Source: GCA-2733415 sp964276095 (GTDB lineage Bacteria > Bacteroidota > Bacteroidia > Flavobacteriales > Flavobacteriaceae). Taken from it: DNA of 64,000 nucleotides. Positions 43,648 to 53,065 of this stretch are shown in pieces. How positions within the stretch are numbered: the stretch's first letter is position 1; the number at the start of each line of letters is the position of its first letter. The stretch covers positions 868,001 to 932,000 of the forward strand of contig CAXYDR010000003.1 of NCBI GenBank assembly GCA_964276095.1, written 5' to 3'. The notes beneath the pieces were generated by a model, which was given only the letters and a program-made list of their open reading frames with translations, searched no databases and was not told the DNA's origin. A program made the translations under genes and the position numbers.

Positions 43648-44454
43648 TTATGCCATTAAACTTTTGTAGAACTCTGAATAAGCAGATTCATACTCATCTG
43701 GCGATTTGTAGTCTAAAGTAGGTGTTTCACTATTTTCTACGTATGTCATTAACTCCGAATTAACATCTTCTGATGCAAAAATAACTCCGTCAGAATTATC
43801 CGCAGCTAATCTCATCAAATTAACATAAGAGCTCTCTTTTAACACCTCTAATGATTTTTCTTCAATTTTATCAAACATGATTTTAGAAATCAATTCTTGA
43901 CCTAAATCTCCATCATACCCTTCAGCATAAATTGACGTTACCACTTTACTATCAGTAAACAATGGTTCATCTTTAAAGTATTGTTTTAAATATAAAGGTA
44001 ATAAAGAAGCCATCCACCCATGTACATGGATAATATCTGGAGCCCAATTTAATTTCTTTACAGTTTCAATTACACCTTTAGCAAAAAAGATAGCACGTTC
44101 ATCATTATCAGGAAAAAGTTTTCCATCCTCATCTGTAAACGTTGCCTTTCTTTTAAAATACTCTTCGTTATCTATAAAATAAACTTGCATTCTTTCCTTT
44201 GGAATAGACGCTACCTTTATAATAAGAGGCATATCCAAGTCATTTATTACCAAATTCATCCCTGATAATCTAATAACTTCATGTAGTTGATGCCTTCTTT
44301 CATTAATATTCCCAAACCTTGGCATAAAAATCCTTGTCTGACCACCAATTGAACTCACAGTTTTAGCTGCTTGAAATGAATTTGATGAAATCTCTGTTTC
44401 TGGTAAATATGGTACTACTTCAGAAGAAATAAATAAAACTCTCTTATCTTTCAT
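43648..44454 (-). CDS. Half-length glycogen/starch synthase-like protein (GT5 N-terminal domain)
   Basis: 268 residues, while GlgA is about 480. It corresponds to the N-terminal Rossmann domain only: MKDKRVLFISSEVVPY and DIIHVHGWMASLLPLYL match GlgA, but the ADP-glucose-binding loop K-x-G-G-L is replaced by EISSNSFQAAK, and the C-terminal nucleotide-binding domain is absent. It should be unable to act as a normal glycosyltransferase. Its position ahead of DUF4270 and glmS suggests a role in envelope or amino-sugar regulation; this is inference. Confidence 0.78.
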   Translation of the reverse strand: MKDKRVLFISSEVVPYLPETEISSNSFQAAKTVSSIGGQTRIFMPRFGNINERRHQLHEVIRLSGMNLVINDLDMPLIIKVASIPKERMQVYFIDNEEYFKRKATFTDEDGKLFPDNDERAIFFAKGVIETVKKLNWAPDIIHVHGWMASLLPLYLKQYFKDEPLFTDSKVVTSIYAEGYDGDLGQELISKIMFDKIEEKSLEVLKESSYVNLMRLAADNSDGVIFASEDVNSELMTYVENSETPTLDYKSPDEYESAYSEFYKSLMA

Positions 44455-44614
44455 TCTATTATATATTTTAATATTCGTTGTTTTTATTGTCTTAAAAACT
44501 CATTTTCAATAACGTTAAGTCTCGAAAAAAAATATTTTTAAACTTTGCAAAATTACAAAAATTATGCAGATTAGCAGTAATGTATTAGATTTGCCTTCAT
44601 TTAATTTTTATAAA

Positions 44615-45463
44615 ATGAAAATTTTCAATACTCGAGAAGAGGTTTCAACTTTTATTAGCAGTAAAAAAAACCAAGGAACAACCATTGGATATGTCCCTAC
44701 CATGGGGGCTTTACACAAAGGTCATGCTTCACTAATCCAACAATCAGTTTCAGAAAACAACATCACTTTTGTTAGTGTTTTTGTTAACCCAACACAATTT
44801 GACAATACGTCTGATTTAGACAAATACCCTCGTACTTTAGAAGGCGACATCGAATTAATCAAAGAAATTGATTCAAATATCATCGTTTTTGCACCTACAG
44901 CAAAAGAATTATATAATGGTAATATCACATCCAAAAAATATTCTTTTGACGGATTAGAACATGAGATGGAAGGAAAACACAGAGACGGACATTTTGATGG
45001 AGTTGGTACGGTGTTGGATTTATTTTTTACTTTAATAAAACCGACTAATGCCTATTTTGGAGAAAAAGATTTTCAACAACTTCAAATCGTAAAAAAACTC
45101 GTTAGCAAACACAAATTAGACATGAATATAATTGGTTGTAAAATATTCCGAGAAGCTTCAGGTTTAGCAATGAGTTCTCGAAACGAACGTCTTTCTATAA
45201 ATGCTAGGAAAGAAGCTGCCTTTATAAACAAAACACTATTAACAGCAAAAAAACAGTTTGGCACAAAAAGTGCTATAAAAGTTGAGGAGTGGGTTACTAA
45301 ACAGTTTGCGAAAAACAAACAATTCGAGTTGGAATATGTTTCAATAGCAAATATTAAAACCTTAAAACCAGTAAAAAGAAAATCTAAAAAACAACAATAC
45401 AGAATATTTATAGCAGCTTTTATTGATAACATCAGATTAATAGATAATATTGCTTTAAATTAA
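44615..45463 (+). CDS. panC: Pantothenate synthetase
   Basis: 282 residues from MKIFNTREEVST (ATG 44615); an upstream ATG at 44564 would add 17 residues that do not fit the family. HIGH-like motif GALHKGHASL and the FGEKDFQQLQ loop identify PanC. It joins pantoate and beta-alanine. panD, which makes beta-alanine, follows 13 bases later. Divergent from the glgA-like/glmS operon. Confidence 0.93.
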   Translation: MKIFNTREEVSTFISSKKNQGTTIGYVPTMGALHKGHASLIQQSVSENNITFVSVFVNPTQFDNTSDLDKYPRTLEGDIELIKEIDSNIIVFAPTAKELYNGNITSKKYSFDGLEHEMEGKHRDGHFDGVGTVLDLFFTLIKPTNAYFGEKDFQQLQIVKKLVSKHKLDMNIIGCKIFREASGLAMSSRNERLSINARKEAAFINKTLLTAKKQFGTKSAIKVEEWVTKQFAKNKQFELEYVSIANIKTLKPVKRKSKKQQYRIFIAAFIDNIRLIDNIALN

Positions 45464-45471
45464 TATCTTTG
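45464..45471 (+). promoter_or_regulatory. -7 element immediately before panD
   Basis: TATCTTTG fits TAnnTTTG and ends only 5 bases before the panD ATG, so any transcript from it would be leaderless or nearly so. No convincing -33 element. Confidence 0.35.
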
Positions 45472-45476
45472 CCCCC

Positions 45477-45827
45477 ATGTTAGTACACGTAGTAAAATCA
45501 AAAATTCACAGAATAAAAGTCACAGGAGCTGATTTAAATTATATTGGAAGCATCACTATTGACGAAGATTTAATGGATGCAGCAAATATTGTTCAAGGTG
45601 AAAAAGTTCAAATTGTAAACAATAATAACGGAGAGCGTTTAGAAACTTATGCTATTCCTGGCCCAAGAAACTCTGGAGAAATAACATTAAATGGTGCTGC
45701 AGCAAGAAAAGTTGCCCCTGGCGATATTTTAATTCTAATCACTTATGCAATGATAGATATTGAAGAAGCTAAAACTTTTAAACCGTCCTTAGTATTTCCT
45801 AATGAAGAAACTAATTTATTAAACTAA
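45477..45827 (+). CDS. panD: Aspartate 1-decarboxylase
   Basis: 116 residues. The self-cleavage site is G24-S25 in NYIGSITID, which yields the pyruvoyl group. HRIKVTGADLNY and NGAAARKVAPGD are signatures. It makes beta-alanine for PanC. It overlaps no gene and sits 13 bases after panC and 4 bases before the next gene. Confidence 0.95.
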   Translation: MLVHVVKSKIHRIKVTGADLNYIGSITIDEDLMDAANIVQGEKVQIVNNNNGERLETYAIPGPRNSGEITLNGAAARKVAPGDILILITYAMIDIEEAKTFKPSLVFPNEETNLLN

Positions 45828-45831
45828 TTAG

Positions 45832-46824
45832 TTGGATAAAAAAACCATCATAAAAACATTAAAAATAATTGCACCAATACTATTTGGTGCTTTTTTAATT
45901 TGGCTAACTTACAGTAATGCTACACCTAAGGAAATAGCCGATGTTATTTCATACATTAAAGAAGCCGACTATTTTTGGGTAGCCACTTCAGTCACACTTG
46001 GACTTCTTAGCCATTTATCAAGGGCTTATAGATGGAAATTCACTCTTGAGCCTTTGGGGTACAAACCAAAATTCATCAATAGCTTCATGGCAGTGATGAT
46101 TGCATATTTCGCCAATTTAGGGATCCCCCGATCTGGAGAGATACTTAGAGCAACTACCCTCACTACTTACGAAGGAATCCCTTTTGAAAAAGCTTTCGGG
46201 ACAATTATAGCAGAACGGATAGCTGATTTAATCATGAGTATGATTTTTGTCTTTATTGCATTAGCTTTTCAGTATGATATGATTATGGACGCTATAAATC
46301 CAATATTCACAAGTATTAAGGCAAAAGCTACAGAAAACCCAACCCTACTATTCTTAGCGTTAGCGCTGGCCTTATTAGTTATAGGAATAGGATGGCTTAT
46401 TTTGAGAAAAACCAACAATCCTATTTTACGTAAAATAAAAAGTTTTGCTATTGGTTTAAAAGATGGTGTTTTGAGTATTGTCACAATGAAAAAAAAGTGG
46501 CCCTTTATATTCCACACTATCTTCATTTGGACTATGTACTTTTTAATGTTTCACGTAATATTTTTCTCTGTAAAAGAAACTATAAACACTCCAATAGCTA
46601 CCGCAATAGTTGCATTTGTAACAGGTTCATTTACAATGGCAGCAACAAATGGCGGATTAGGAAGTTTTCCGTTAGTAATTCAAGAAACTTTAAACTTATT
46701 TAACATAAGTAATCAAAGCGGTTTAGCAATTGGCTGGATCATGTGGGGTTCTCAAACCTTACTAAACATAGTTTTTGGTGTCATTTCATTCTTTTACCTT
46801 CCTATATACAATAGAACAAAATAA
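45832..46824 (+). CDS. Flippase-like membrane protein of the LPG synthase TM family
   Basis: 330 residues and about eight membrane helices. LSHLSRAYRWKFTLEPLGY and LGIPRSGEILRATTL are features of the lysylphosphatidylglycerol synthase TM-domain family (UPF0104). Without the LPG synthase catalytic domain, the protein is probably a lipid flippase-like membrane protein. The start is TTG at 45832, 4 bases past the panD stop. Confidence 0.82.
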   Translation: MDKKTIIKTLKIIAPILFGAFLIWLTYSNATPKEIADVISYIKEADYFWVATSVTLGLLSHLSRAYRWKFTLEPLGYKPKFINSFMAVMIAYFANLGIPRSGEILRATTLTTYEGIPFEKAFGTIIAERIADLIMSMIFVFIALAFQYDMIMDAINPIFTSIKAKATENPTLLFLALALALLVIGIGWLILRKTNNPILRKIKSFAIGLKDGVLSIVTMKKKWPFIFHTIFIWTMYFLMFHVIFFSVKETINTPIATAIVAFVTGSFTMAATNGGLGSFPLVIQETLNLFNISNQSGLAIGWIMWGSQTLLNIVFGVISFFYLPIYNRTK

Positions 46825-46865
46825 TCTGTATATTGTACTTCCATTTACTGAATTAAATATATAAA

Positions 46866-48017
46866 ATGAGAAAATTAATTTTACTTATCGCAATCACGTT
46901 TACCACTATTAACATGTTTGCTCAAACTGTTTATAGAGAAATTGATGGCCCGGACGGAGAGAAAAGACAATTAAAAATTCAAGTCCCTAGGAATTACGAA
47001 AAAAACGTAGATACTATGTATCCTGTAATTATAGTCCTTGATGGTGATTATTTATTTGAACCTGTAGCTGGTATTGCAGATTATTATTCTTACTGGGATG
47101 AAATGCCAGACGCAATTGTTGTAGGTATAAACCAAAGTAAGACTAAAGCAGAAGATTTTTCCTGTGATGAAATTAACGGGTTACCGTCTGAAACTGGCGC
47201 AGAATTTTTTGAATTCATTTCATTTGACTTATTTAATTTCATAGATAACAACTACAGAACAGTTCCATTTAGGACTATTGTTGGACATGGAGATTCTGCA
47301 AATTTTCTGAATTTTTATTTATTTCAAGAAATACCATTTTTTAACTCATATATATCTTTAAGTCCTAGTTTTACTCCAAAAATGGAATTAAGGTTGAAAG
47401 AACAATTTACAGATCTTCAAACACCTATCTATTACTCATTAACTACTGCTGAAGACGATAGGAAAAGAAGTAAAACCAGCATCGGTGCATTAAATAAATC
47501 ACTTGAAGCTATTTCAAATGACAACTTTGACTATAACTACAATTATTACAAAGGGAAATCACATTACGAATTGGTAAATCATGCTATCCCTACTGCCTTC
47601 GAAAAAATATACAAAATCTACAAACCTATTGACAGAAAAGAATACAAAGAAAAAATGCTTACTATTGATGAAGGTACTGCGTATGACTATCTAGTTAAAA
47701 AATACGACACTATTAAAAGTCTTTACGGCTTAGATAAGCAAATTAGAATTAACGACTTTAACGCAGCAGAAGCGGCTTTAAAGAAAACTGAAGAATGGGA
47801 AGCTTTTAAACTATTAGGTAAACTTGCAAAAGAAGAATATCCTGAATCTATGTTAGGAATGTATTACATGGGAATTCACTATGAAAACATTGGGGAGCCT
47901 AAAAAAGCTATAAAAGCATATCAATCAGGATTCATTATGAATGAAATAGGACGATTGACAAAAGACGACATGTTACATTATGCTGAGCTTATTAAAGCTG
48001 ATTTCGGGATAAAATAA
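46866..48017 (+). CDS. Secreted esterase-like protein lacking the nucleophile serine
   Basis: 383 residues with a signal peptide (ends MFAQ). Residues about 20-255 are an alpha/beta hydrolase of the esterase D type (VIIVLDGDYLFEPV). At the nucleophile elbow the family has GHSxGG; here it reads VGHGDSANF, so the Ser is Gly. A His is retained in GKSHYELVNHAIP. Residues about 265-383 contain TPR-like helices (MLGMYYMGIHYENIGEPKKA). It may be a binding protein rather than an enzyme. Its stop overlaps the radA ATG by one base. Confidence 0.78.
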   Translation: MRKLILLIAITFTTINMFAQTVYREIDGPDGEKRQLKIQVPRNYEKNVDTMYPVIIVLDGDYLFEPVAGIADYYSYWDEMPDAIVVGINQSKTKAEDFSCDEINGLPSETGAEFFEFISFDLFNFIDNNYRTVPFRTIVGHGDSANFLNFYLFQEIPFFNSYISLSPSFTPKMELRLKEQFTDLQTPIYYSLTTAEDDRKRSKTSIGALNKSLEAISNDNFDYNYNYYKGKSHYELVNHAIPTAFEKIYKIYKPIDRKEYKEKMLTIDEGTAYDYLVKKYDTIKSLYGLDKQIRINDFNAAEAALKKTEEWEAFKLLGKLAKEEYPESMLGMYYMGIHYENIGEPKKAIKAYQSGFIMNEIGRLTKDDMLHYAELIKADFGIK

Positions 48018-49381
48018 TGGCAAAAACTACAACTACTTTTTATTGTCAAAATTGCGGAACATCATTTGCAAAATGGCAAGGTCAATGTACTTCTTGTAAC
48101 AACTGGAATACAATTGCTGAAGAAGTTACTCAAAAAGAAGCTAAAAAAAGTTGGGATATCAACTCTTCTTCTGCAAAAAGGAGAGCTCCTAAACCTATTA
48201 AAATAGCCGACATACAAACTTCACAGGAAGTTCGTTTAAAAACTACTAGTAAAGAATTCAATCGAGTACTTGGAGGAGGAATTGTTCCTGGATCACTTAC
48301 ATTACTTGGAGGAGAACCTGGAATAGGGAAATCTACCTTATTACTGCAATTAGCAATAAAACTACCGTTTAAAACCTTATATGTTTCTGGAGAAGAAAGT
48401 GCTCAACAAATAAAAATGAGAGCTGATCGCTTAACAAAAAATGCCGATAATTGCCTTATTCTAACAGAGACTAAAACCCAAAATATCTTTAAGCAAATTG
48501 AAGCTACAGCTCCTGATTTTGTAGTAATAGATTCTATTCAGACATTACACACTGATTTTGTAGAATCCTCAGCTGGTAGTATTTCACAAATTAGAGAATG
48601 TACTTCTGAATTAATTCAATTTGCAAAAGAAACTTCAACTCCCGTTTTATTAATTGGCCACATCACAAAAGATGGGCATATTGCTGGACCAAAAATATTA
48701 GAACACATGGTGGACACCGTGTTGCAATTTGAAGGAGACAGAAATCACGTGTATAGAATACTACGTTCTATTAAAAACAGATTTGGGTCTACTCAAGAAA
48801 TTGGAATATTTGAAATGCTTGGTAATGGATTGAGAGAGGTTTCAAACCCTTCAGAAATTCTAATTTCAAAAAACTCCAACCAACTAAGCGGAAATGCAAT
48901 TGCAGTAAGCCTAGAAGGAATGCGCACATTACTAGTTGAAATTCAAGCTTTAGTTAGCACCGCCGTTTACGGAACACCTCAACGAAGTACCACTGGTTAC
49001 AATGCAAAAAGATTAAACATGTTATTAGCCGTTTTAGAAAAACGAGCTGGGTTTAGACTTGGAGCAAAAGATGTTTTCCTTAATATCACAGGAGGCATCT
49101 CAGTAGATGACCCTGCAATAGATTTAGCCGTAGTAGCTGCAATATTATCTAGTAATGAAGACATTGTTATAGATAAGAATGTTTGCCTAGCTGGAGAAGT
49201 TGGACTTTCTGGAGAAATTAGACCTATAAATAAAATAGACCAACGTATACTAGAAGCTGAAAAGCTGGGTTTTACCAAAATATTAATATCAAAACACAAT
49301 AAAATATCTGTTAAAAATCACAAAATAGAATTAATTTTAGTTTCAAAAATTGAGGATGTTATTAGTGAACTTTTCGGCTAG
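48017..49381 (+). CDS. radA: DNA repair protein RadA
   Basis: 454 residues: a zinc finger (CQNCGTSFAKWQGQCTSCNNW has the four cysteines), a RecA-like ATPase with Walker A GGEPGIGKST and KNRFG, and a Lon-like C-terminal domain (ITGGISVDDPAIDLAVVAA). It assists branch migration during recombination. Starts within the stop codon of the pseudo-esterase gene (TAATG), so coupled translation is likely. Confidence 0.95.
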   Translation: MAKTTTTFYCQNCGTSFAKWQGQCTSCNNWNTIAEEVTQKEAKKSWDINSSSAKRRAPKPIKIADIQTSQEVRLKTTSKEFNRVLGGGIVPGSLTLLGGEPGIGKSTLLLQLAIKLPFKTLYVSGEESAQQIKMRADRLTKNADNCLILTETKTQNIFKQIEATAPDFVVIDSIQTLHTDFVESSAGSISQIRECTSELIQFAKETSTPVLLIGHITKDGHIAGPKILEHMVDTVLQFEGDRNHVYRILRSIKNRFGSTQEIGIFEMLGNGLREVSNPSEILISKNSNQLSGNAIAVSLEGMRTLLVEIQALVSTAVYGTPQRSTTGYNAKRLNMLLAVLEKRAGFRLGAKDVFLNITGGISVDDPAIDLAVVAAILSSNEDIVIDKNVCLAGEVGLSGEIRPINKIDQRILEAEKLGFTKILISKHNKISVKNHKIELILVSKIEDVISELFG

Positions 49382-49493
49382 TAAACATTTGGTGAAATTA
49401 CAAATGTTAATTTTTTCATAAAATATTTTTGTGTATTACATTTACGGATGTTACATTTACCGAAATAACCCCCATTTAAAAACAAACACCTAT

Positions 49494-50306
49494 ATGGAAT
49501 TAATTGAGCTTTTTGGATTTCTTAGCGCTTTAGTTATTGGAATTTCCTTAGGTTTAATAGGAGGCGGGGGTTCTATATTAGCCGTTCCTGTTTTAGCATA
49601 TTTATTTTCTGTAGATGAGAAAATTGCTACAGCATACTCACTATTTATAGTAGGATGTAGCGCACTAGTTGGAGGAATAAAACAACATTATAAGGGTTTT
49701 GTAAATTGGAAAATAGCATTTGTATTCGGTATACCGGCAATAATTGGAGTTACTATAGTCCGTAAATTTGTTGTTCCAGCATTACCAGATGTTTTAACTA
49801 CTATCGGTAGTTTTGATTTCACAAGGAGAATGGCAATGTTTGGCTTATTTGCTATACTTATGATTCCCGCAGCAATCTCTATGCTAAAGGATCGTAAAGA
49901 AATAATAGATCCAGCAAATAAAAAGACTACCTACAACTATCAACTTATAGTACTTGAAGGAGTCGTTGTTGGCATAATAACTGGCCTCATTGGTGCTGGA
50001 GGAGGATTTATAATCATCCCTGCATTAGTGCTTTTAGCCAACTTAGATATGAAGACAGCAATTGGAACTTCACTTATTATTATTGCCCTAAAATCTTTGT
50101 CTGGCTTTTTATTAGGTGATACCTTTATATTAGAAATTGACTGGGAATTCTTATCAATATTTACATTAATATCATTAATTGGTATTTTTATAGGAAGTTA
50201 TCTCAGTAACTTCATTAATGGAAAAAAATTGAAAAAAGGATTTGGCTACTTTGTATTCGCAATGGCTTTCTTCATCTTTTACATGGAATTTTTCGTAAAA
50301 CGATAA
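49494..50306 (+). CDS. TauE/SafE family sulfite exporter-like protein
   Basis: 270 residues from MELIELFGFLS; an ATG 21 codons upstream in-frame is an unlikely start. Eight predicted helices, with the duplicated Gly-rich motif LGLIGGGGSILAVPVLAYL and GLIGAGGGFIIIPALVLLA. The family carries sulfite or organosulfonates out of the cell. Its downstream neighbours are a persulfide dioxygenase-like protein and a rhodanese, which supports a sulfur role. Confidence 0.88.
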   Translation: MELIELFGFLSALVIGISLGLIGGGGSILAVPVLAYLFSVDEKIATAYSLFIVGCSALVGGIKQHYKGFVNWKIAFVFGIPAIIGVTIVRKFVVPALPDVLTTIGSFDFTRRMAMFGLFAILMIPAAISMLKDRKEIIDPANKKTTYNYQLIVLEGVVVGIITGLIGAGGGFIIIPALVLLANLDMKTAIGTSLIIIALKSLSGFLLGDTFILEIDWEFLSIFTLISLIGIFIGSYLSNFINGKKLKKGFGYFVFAMAFFIFYMEFFVKR

Positions 50307-50355
50307 ATTTCATAGTATTGTAACCTAAGTTACTATAAAAACAAACAACTATTTT

Positions 50356-50363
50356 TATCTTTG
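50356..50363 (+). promoter_or_regulatory. -7 element upstream of the ETHE1-like gene
   Basis: TATCTTTG matches TAnnTTTG, 20 bases before the ATG at 50384. No -33 element. Confidence 0.4.
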
Positions 50364-50383
50364 AAAAATAAATTTCGGACAAC

Positions 50384-51787
50384 ATGAATATTGAACAAAT
50401 ATATACTGGGTGTTTAGCTCAAGGAACTTATTATATTGAATGTAATGGAGAAGTTGCTATAATTGATCCTTTACGAGAGACTCAGCCTTACATAAACAGA
50501 GCAAAACTAGATGACGCAAAAATCAAGTATATATTTGAAACACATTTTCATGCCGATTTTGTTAGCGGACATGTTACCCTAGCAAAAGAAACTGGTGCAA
50601 AAATAATTTTTGGCCCAAATGCAAGTACTTCATACAAAGCAACAATAGCTAAAGATAATCAGGAATTTAAACTAGGTAACATTACAATTAAAGCATTACA
50701 CACTCCAGGTCATACCATGGAAAGTACTACTTATTTATTGATTGACGCTGAAGGAAAAAACCACGCAATATTTAGTGGTGACACATTATTTATTGGAGAT
50801 GTTGGCCGACCTGATTTAGCGCAAAAAGCTGGAAGCATCACACAAGATGATTTAGCTGGATATTTATACGATAGTTTGCGTAATAAAATAATGCCTTTAG
50901 AAGACAACGTAATTGTTTATCCTGCACATGGAGCGGGTTCTGCGTGTGGAAAAAATATGAGTAAAGAAACTACAGGTACAATTGGTGATCAGAAAAAAAC
51001 CAATTATGCTTTACGTGCTGATATGACTAAAGCAGAATTTATTACAGAAGTAACTGATGGATTGTTACCTCCTCCTGCATATTTTCCTCAAAATGTAAAA
51101 ATGAATAAGGAAGGCTACGATGATCTTGATACAATTATAACAAAAGGGACACAAGGGCTTACTCCAACAGAATTTGAAGCAAAAGTGAATGAAACCGGCG
51201 CTATCGTTTTAGACGTACGTCATCAAAACGACTTTGTTTTAGGACACATTCCACGTTCAATATTTATTGGTATTGATGGCGGTTTTGCTCCTTGGGTTGG
51301 TGCATTAATTGGTGATGTAAAACAACCAATTTTATTGGTAGCTCCAGAAGGACGAGAATCAGAAGTAATTACCCGATTATCAAGAGTTGGTTTTGACAAC
51401 ACTATAGGTTTCCTAAAAGGAAGTTATAATGCTTGGGCAAAAGAAGGTAAAGAAACTGACACTCTACGATCAATTACAGCTGAAGAATTTGCTTCAGAAA
51501 TGGGAAACACTAAAGTATTTGATGTGCGTAAAGTTGGTGAATTTCAATCAACACATGTAACCAATGCGTCACATACACCATTAAGTAAAATAAATGATTA
51601 TTTAGATGACTACAAAGCTGAAGAAACAAGCTACATACATTGTGCTGGTGGTTATCGTTCAGTTATTGCAGCTTCAATTTTAAAAAGCAGAGGAATACAC
51701 AATATTACAGAAGTAAAAGGGGGCTTTGGAGCCATTAAAAAAACAAACGTGTCTATATCTGATTACGTTTGCCCAACAACTTTATAA
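50384..51787 (+). CDS. ETHE1-like persulfide dioxygenase with two rhodanese domains
   Basis: 467 residues. Residues about 1-240 are a metallo-beta-lactamase fold of the ETHE1/persulfide dioxygenase type, with iron ligands in THFHADFVSGH and HTPGHTMES. Two rhodanese domains follow (about 255-360 and 365-467). The first has no active Cys (LLVAPEGRESE); the second has it in YIHCAGGYRS. The dioxygenase oxidises glutathione persulfide to sulfite, and the rhodanese may transfer sulfur. A free rhodanese gene follows in 15 bases. Confidence 0.9.
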   Translation: MNIEQIYTGCLAQGTYYIECNGEVAIIDPLRETQPYINRAKLDDAKIKYIFETHFHADFVSGHVTLAKETGAKIIFGPNASTSYKATIAKDNQEFKLGNITIKALHTPGHTMESTTYLLIDAEGKNHAIFSGDTLFIGDVGRPDLAQKAGSITQDDLAGYLYDSLRNKIMPLEDNVIVYPAHGAGSACGKNMSKETTGTIGDQKKTNYALRADMTKAEFITEVTDGLLPPPAYFPQNVKMNKEGYDDLDTIITKGTQGLTPTEFEAKVNETGAIVLDVRHQNDFVLGHIPRSIFIGIDGGFAPWVGALIGDVKQPILLVAPEGRESEVITRLSRVGFDNTIGFLKGSYNAWAKEGKETDTLRSITAEEFASEMGNTKVFDVRKVGEFQSTHVTNASHTPLSKINDYLDDYKAEETSYIHCAGGYRSVIAASILKSRGIHNITEVKGGFGAIKKTNVSISDYVCPTTL

Positions 51788-51802
51788 CACATAATTAAAT
51801 AC

Positions 51803-52117
51803 ATGAAAAATTTAACACAAGCAGAATGGAGTGCTTCTATACCAGAAGAGAATACTGTTATTTTAGACGTAAGAACTCCAAATGAATGGGCTGAAGGAAT
51901 AATTGAAAATGCCGTTCTAATAAACATTTTAGAACCTCAATCATTCATGGGAGAAATTGAAAAATTAGACAAGAGCAAAAACTATTATGTTTATTGCAGA
52001 AGTGGCGCTAGAAGCGGACAAGCTTGTCAAGTAATGAATTCAATAGGGATTAACGAAGCTAATAATCTTATTGGAGGAATTTTAGAATGGACTGGTAAAA
52101 CAGTGCTTCCTAATTAG
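51803..52117 (+). CDS. Single-domain rhodanese-like sulfurtransferase
   Basis: 104 residues. The domain core is VILDVRTPNEWAEGII, and the active loop is YVYCRSGARSGQAC, with the sulfur-accepting Cys in YCRSGARS. It is cytoplasmic, and 15 bases after the ETHE1-like gene, which it probably serves as a sulfur donor or acceptor. Confidence 0.9.
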   Translation: MKNLTQAEWSASIPEENTVILDVRTPNEWAEGIIENAVLINILEPQSFMGEIEKLDKSKNYYVYCRSGARSGQACQVMNSIGINEANNLIGGILEWTGKTVLPN

Positions 52118-52132
52118 ATAATTATTAAGATC

Positions 52133-52172
52133 TAAAAGGCTAGACAACTATTTGGTTCTCTAGCCTTTTTTG
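52133..52172. terminator. Terminator between convergent rhodanese and hydroxylase genes
   Basis: AAAAGGCTAGA, a 14-base loop, TCTAGCCTTTTTT. It overlaps the last codons of the leftward gene. Confidence 0.78.
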
Positions 52173-53041
52173 TTTTCCTTAAAACCAACTAGTAATTGCC
52201 CAATAAAACTTTTGGGAAAGTTTTCATCTCCTAACCAACCTAAAACAATTGTTCCGCTATTTTCTGGAATATAATTTGTTTTAAAAATATAATCCCAAAC
52301 ACTTAAGCTTATTCCAAAATTTACTCCATGACGTCTACTGTGTGGCAACACTTGTGCATGGTGATACAAATGCATTACTGAATTATTAAATACATACTTT
52401 AAAACACCCCAAGTAATTTTAATATTTGCATGATTTAAATGTCCTATTGCAATTGCAATAAAGTGCACAATAAAAGCTTGTTCAGGCTCAAAACCTCCTA
52501 ACAACATTACTGCTATTGTTTTTAGTGGCTTATAGAATATATTTTCCATCCAATGGTAACGAAGATGAGCCGCAAAACCCATTTCTTTTACAGAATGATG
52601 TACTTGATGAAAACGCCATAGAAATTTATATTTGTGTAAAAACACATGGGTAAACCACTGTACAAAATCTAATAAAACAAAGAATAGTATCAACTGTAAC
52701 CAATTAGGTAGTTGAGTAATATCAAGTAAGGTTATACTTTTTATGGTAATTCCAAATTCATTAAAAAACAAGCCCAATACTTTATAAAACCCACTAACTA
52801 CAATTGAAAATACAAAAAAATTGAAATACATATAAAATGCATCCAACCAAAAGTCCTGTCTAAAAATTTTTTGCTTTTTTCGCCAGGGTAATAATATTTC
52901 AAATCCCCAAACAACAAGTGATATCAACATTAATCCCCAGAAGAAATTAGTATACCAAGGCACTTCAAATAAAATAGATTTCAAGGTCCAGTTTAAACTT
53001 CCAGTAAACGATTGTATAAATGCTTCAACGTATTTTTCCAT
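52160..53041 (-). CDS. Sterol desaturase/fatty acid hydroxylase family protein
   Basis: 293 residues, membrane enzyme with three to four helices and the His-box arrangement of the family: HVFLHKYKFLWRFHQVHHS, HLRYHWMEN, and HLYHHAQVLPHSRRHGVN. A di-iron hydroxylase or desaturase acting on lipids is inferred. The terminator shared with the rhodanese gene covers its stop codon. Confidence 0.87.
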   Translation of the reverse strand: MEKYVEAFIQSFTGSLNWTLKSILFEVPWYTNFFWGLMLISLVVWGFEILLPWRKKQKIFRQDFWLDAFYMYFNFFVFSIVVSGFYKVLGLFFNEFGITIKSITLLDITQLPNWLQLILFFVLLDFVQWFTHVFLHKYKFLWRFHQVHHSVKEMGFAAHLRYHWMENIFYKPLKTIAVMLLGGFEPEQAFIVHFIAIAIGHLNHANIKITWGVLKYVFNNSVMHLYHHAQVLPHSRRHGVNFGISLSVWDYIFKTNYIPENSGTIVLGWLGDENFPKSFIGQLLVGFKENKKG

Positions 53042-53065
53042 TTTATAAATATACGATTAAGTAAG

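Noticed and set aside
44564..44614. Longer N-terminus for PanC
   Set aside because: The 17 additional residues are not part of the family; the later ATG fits.
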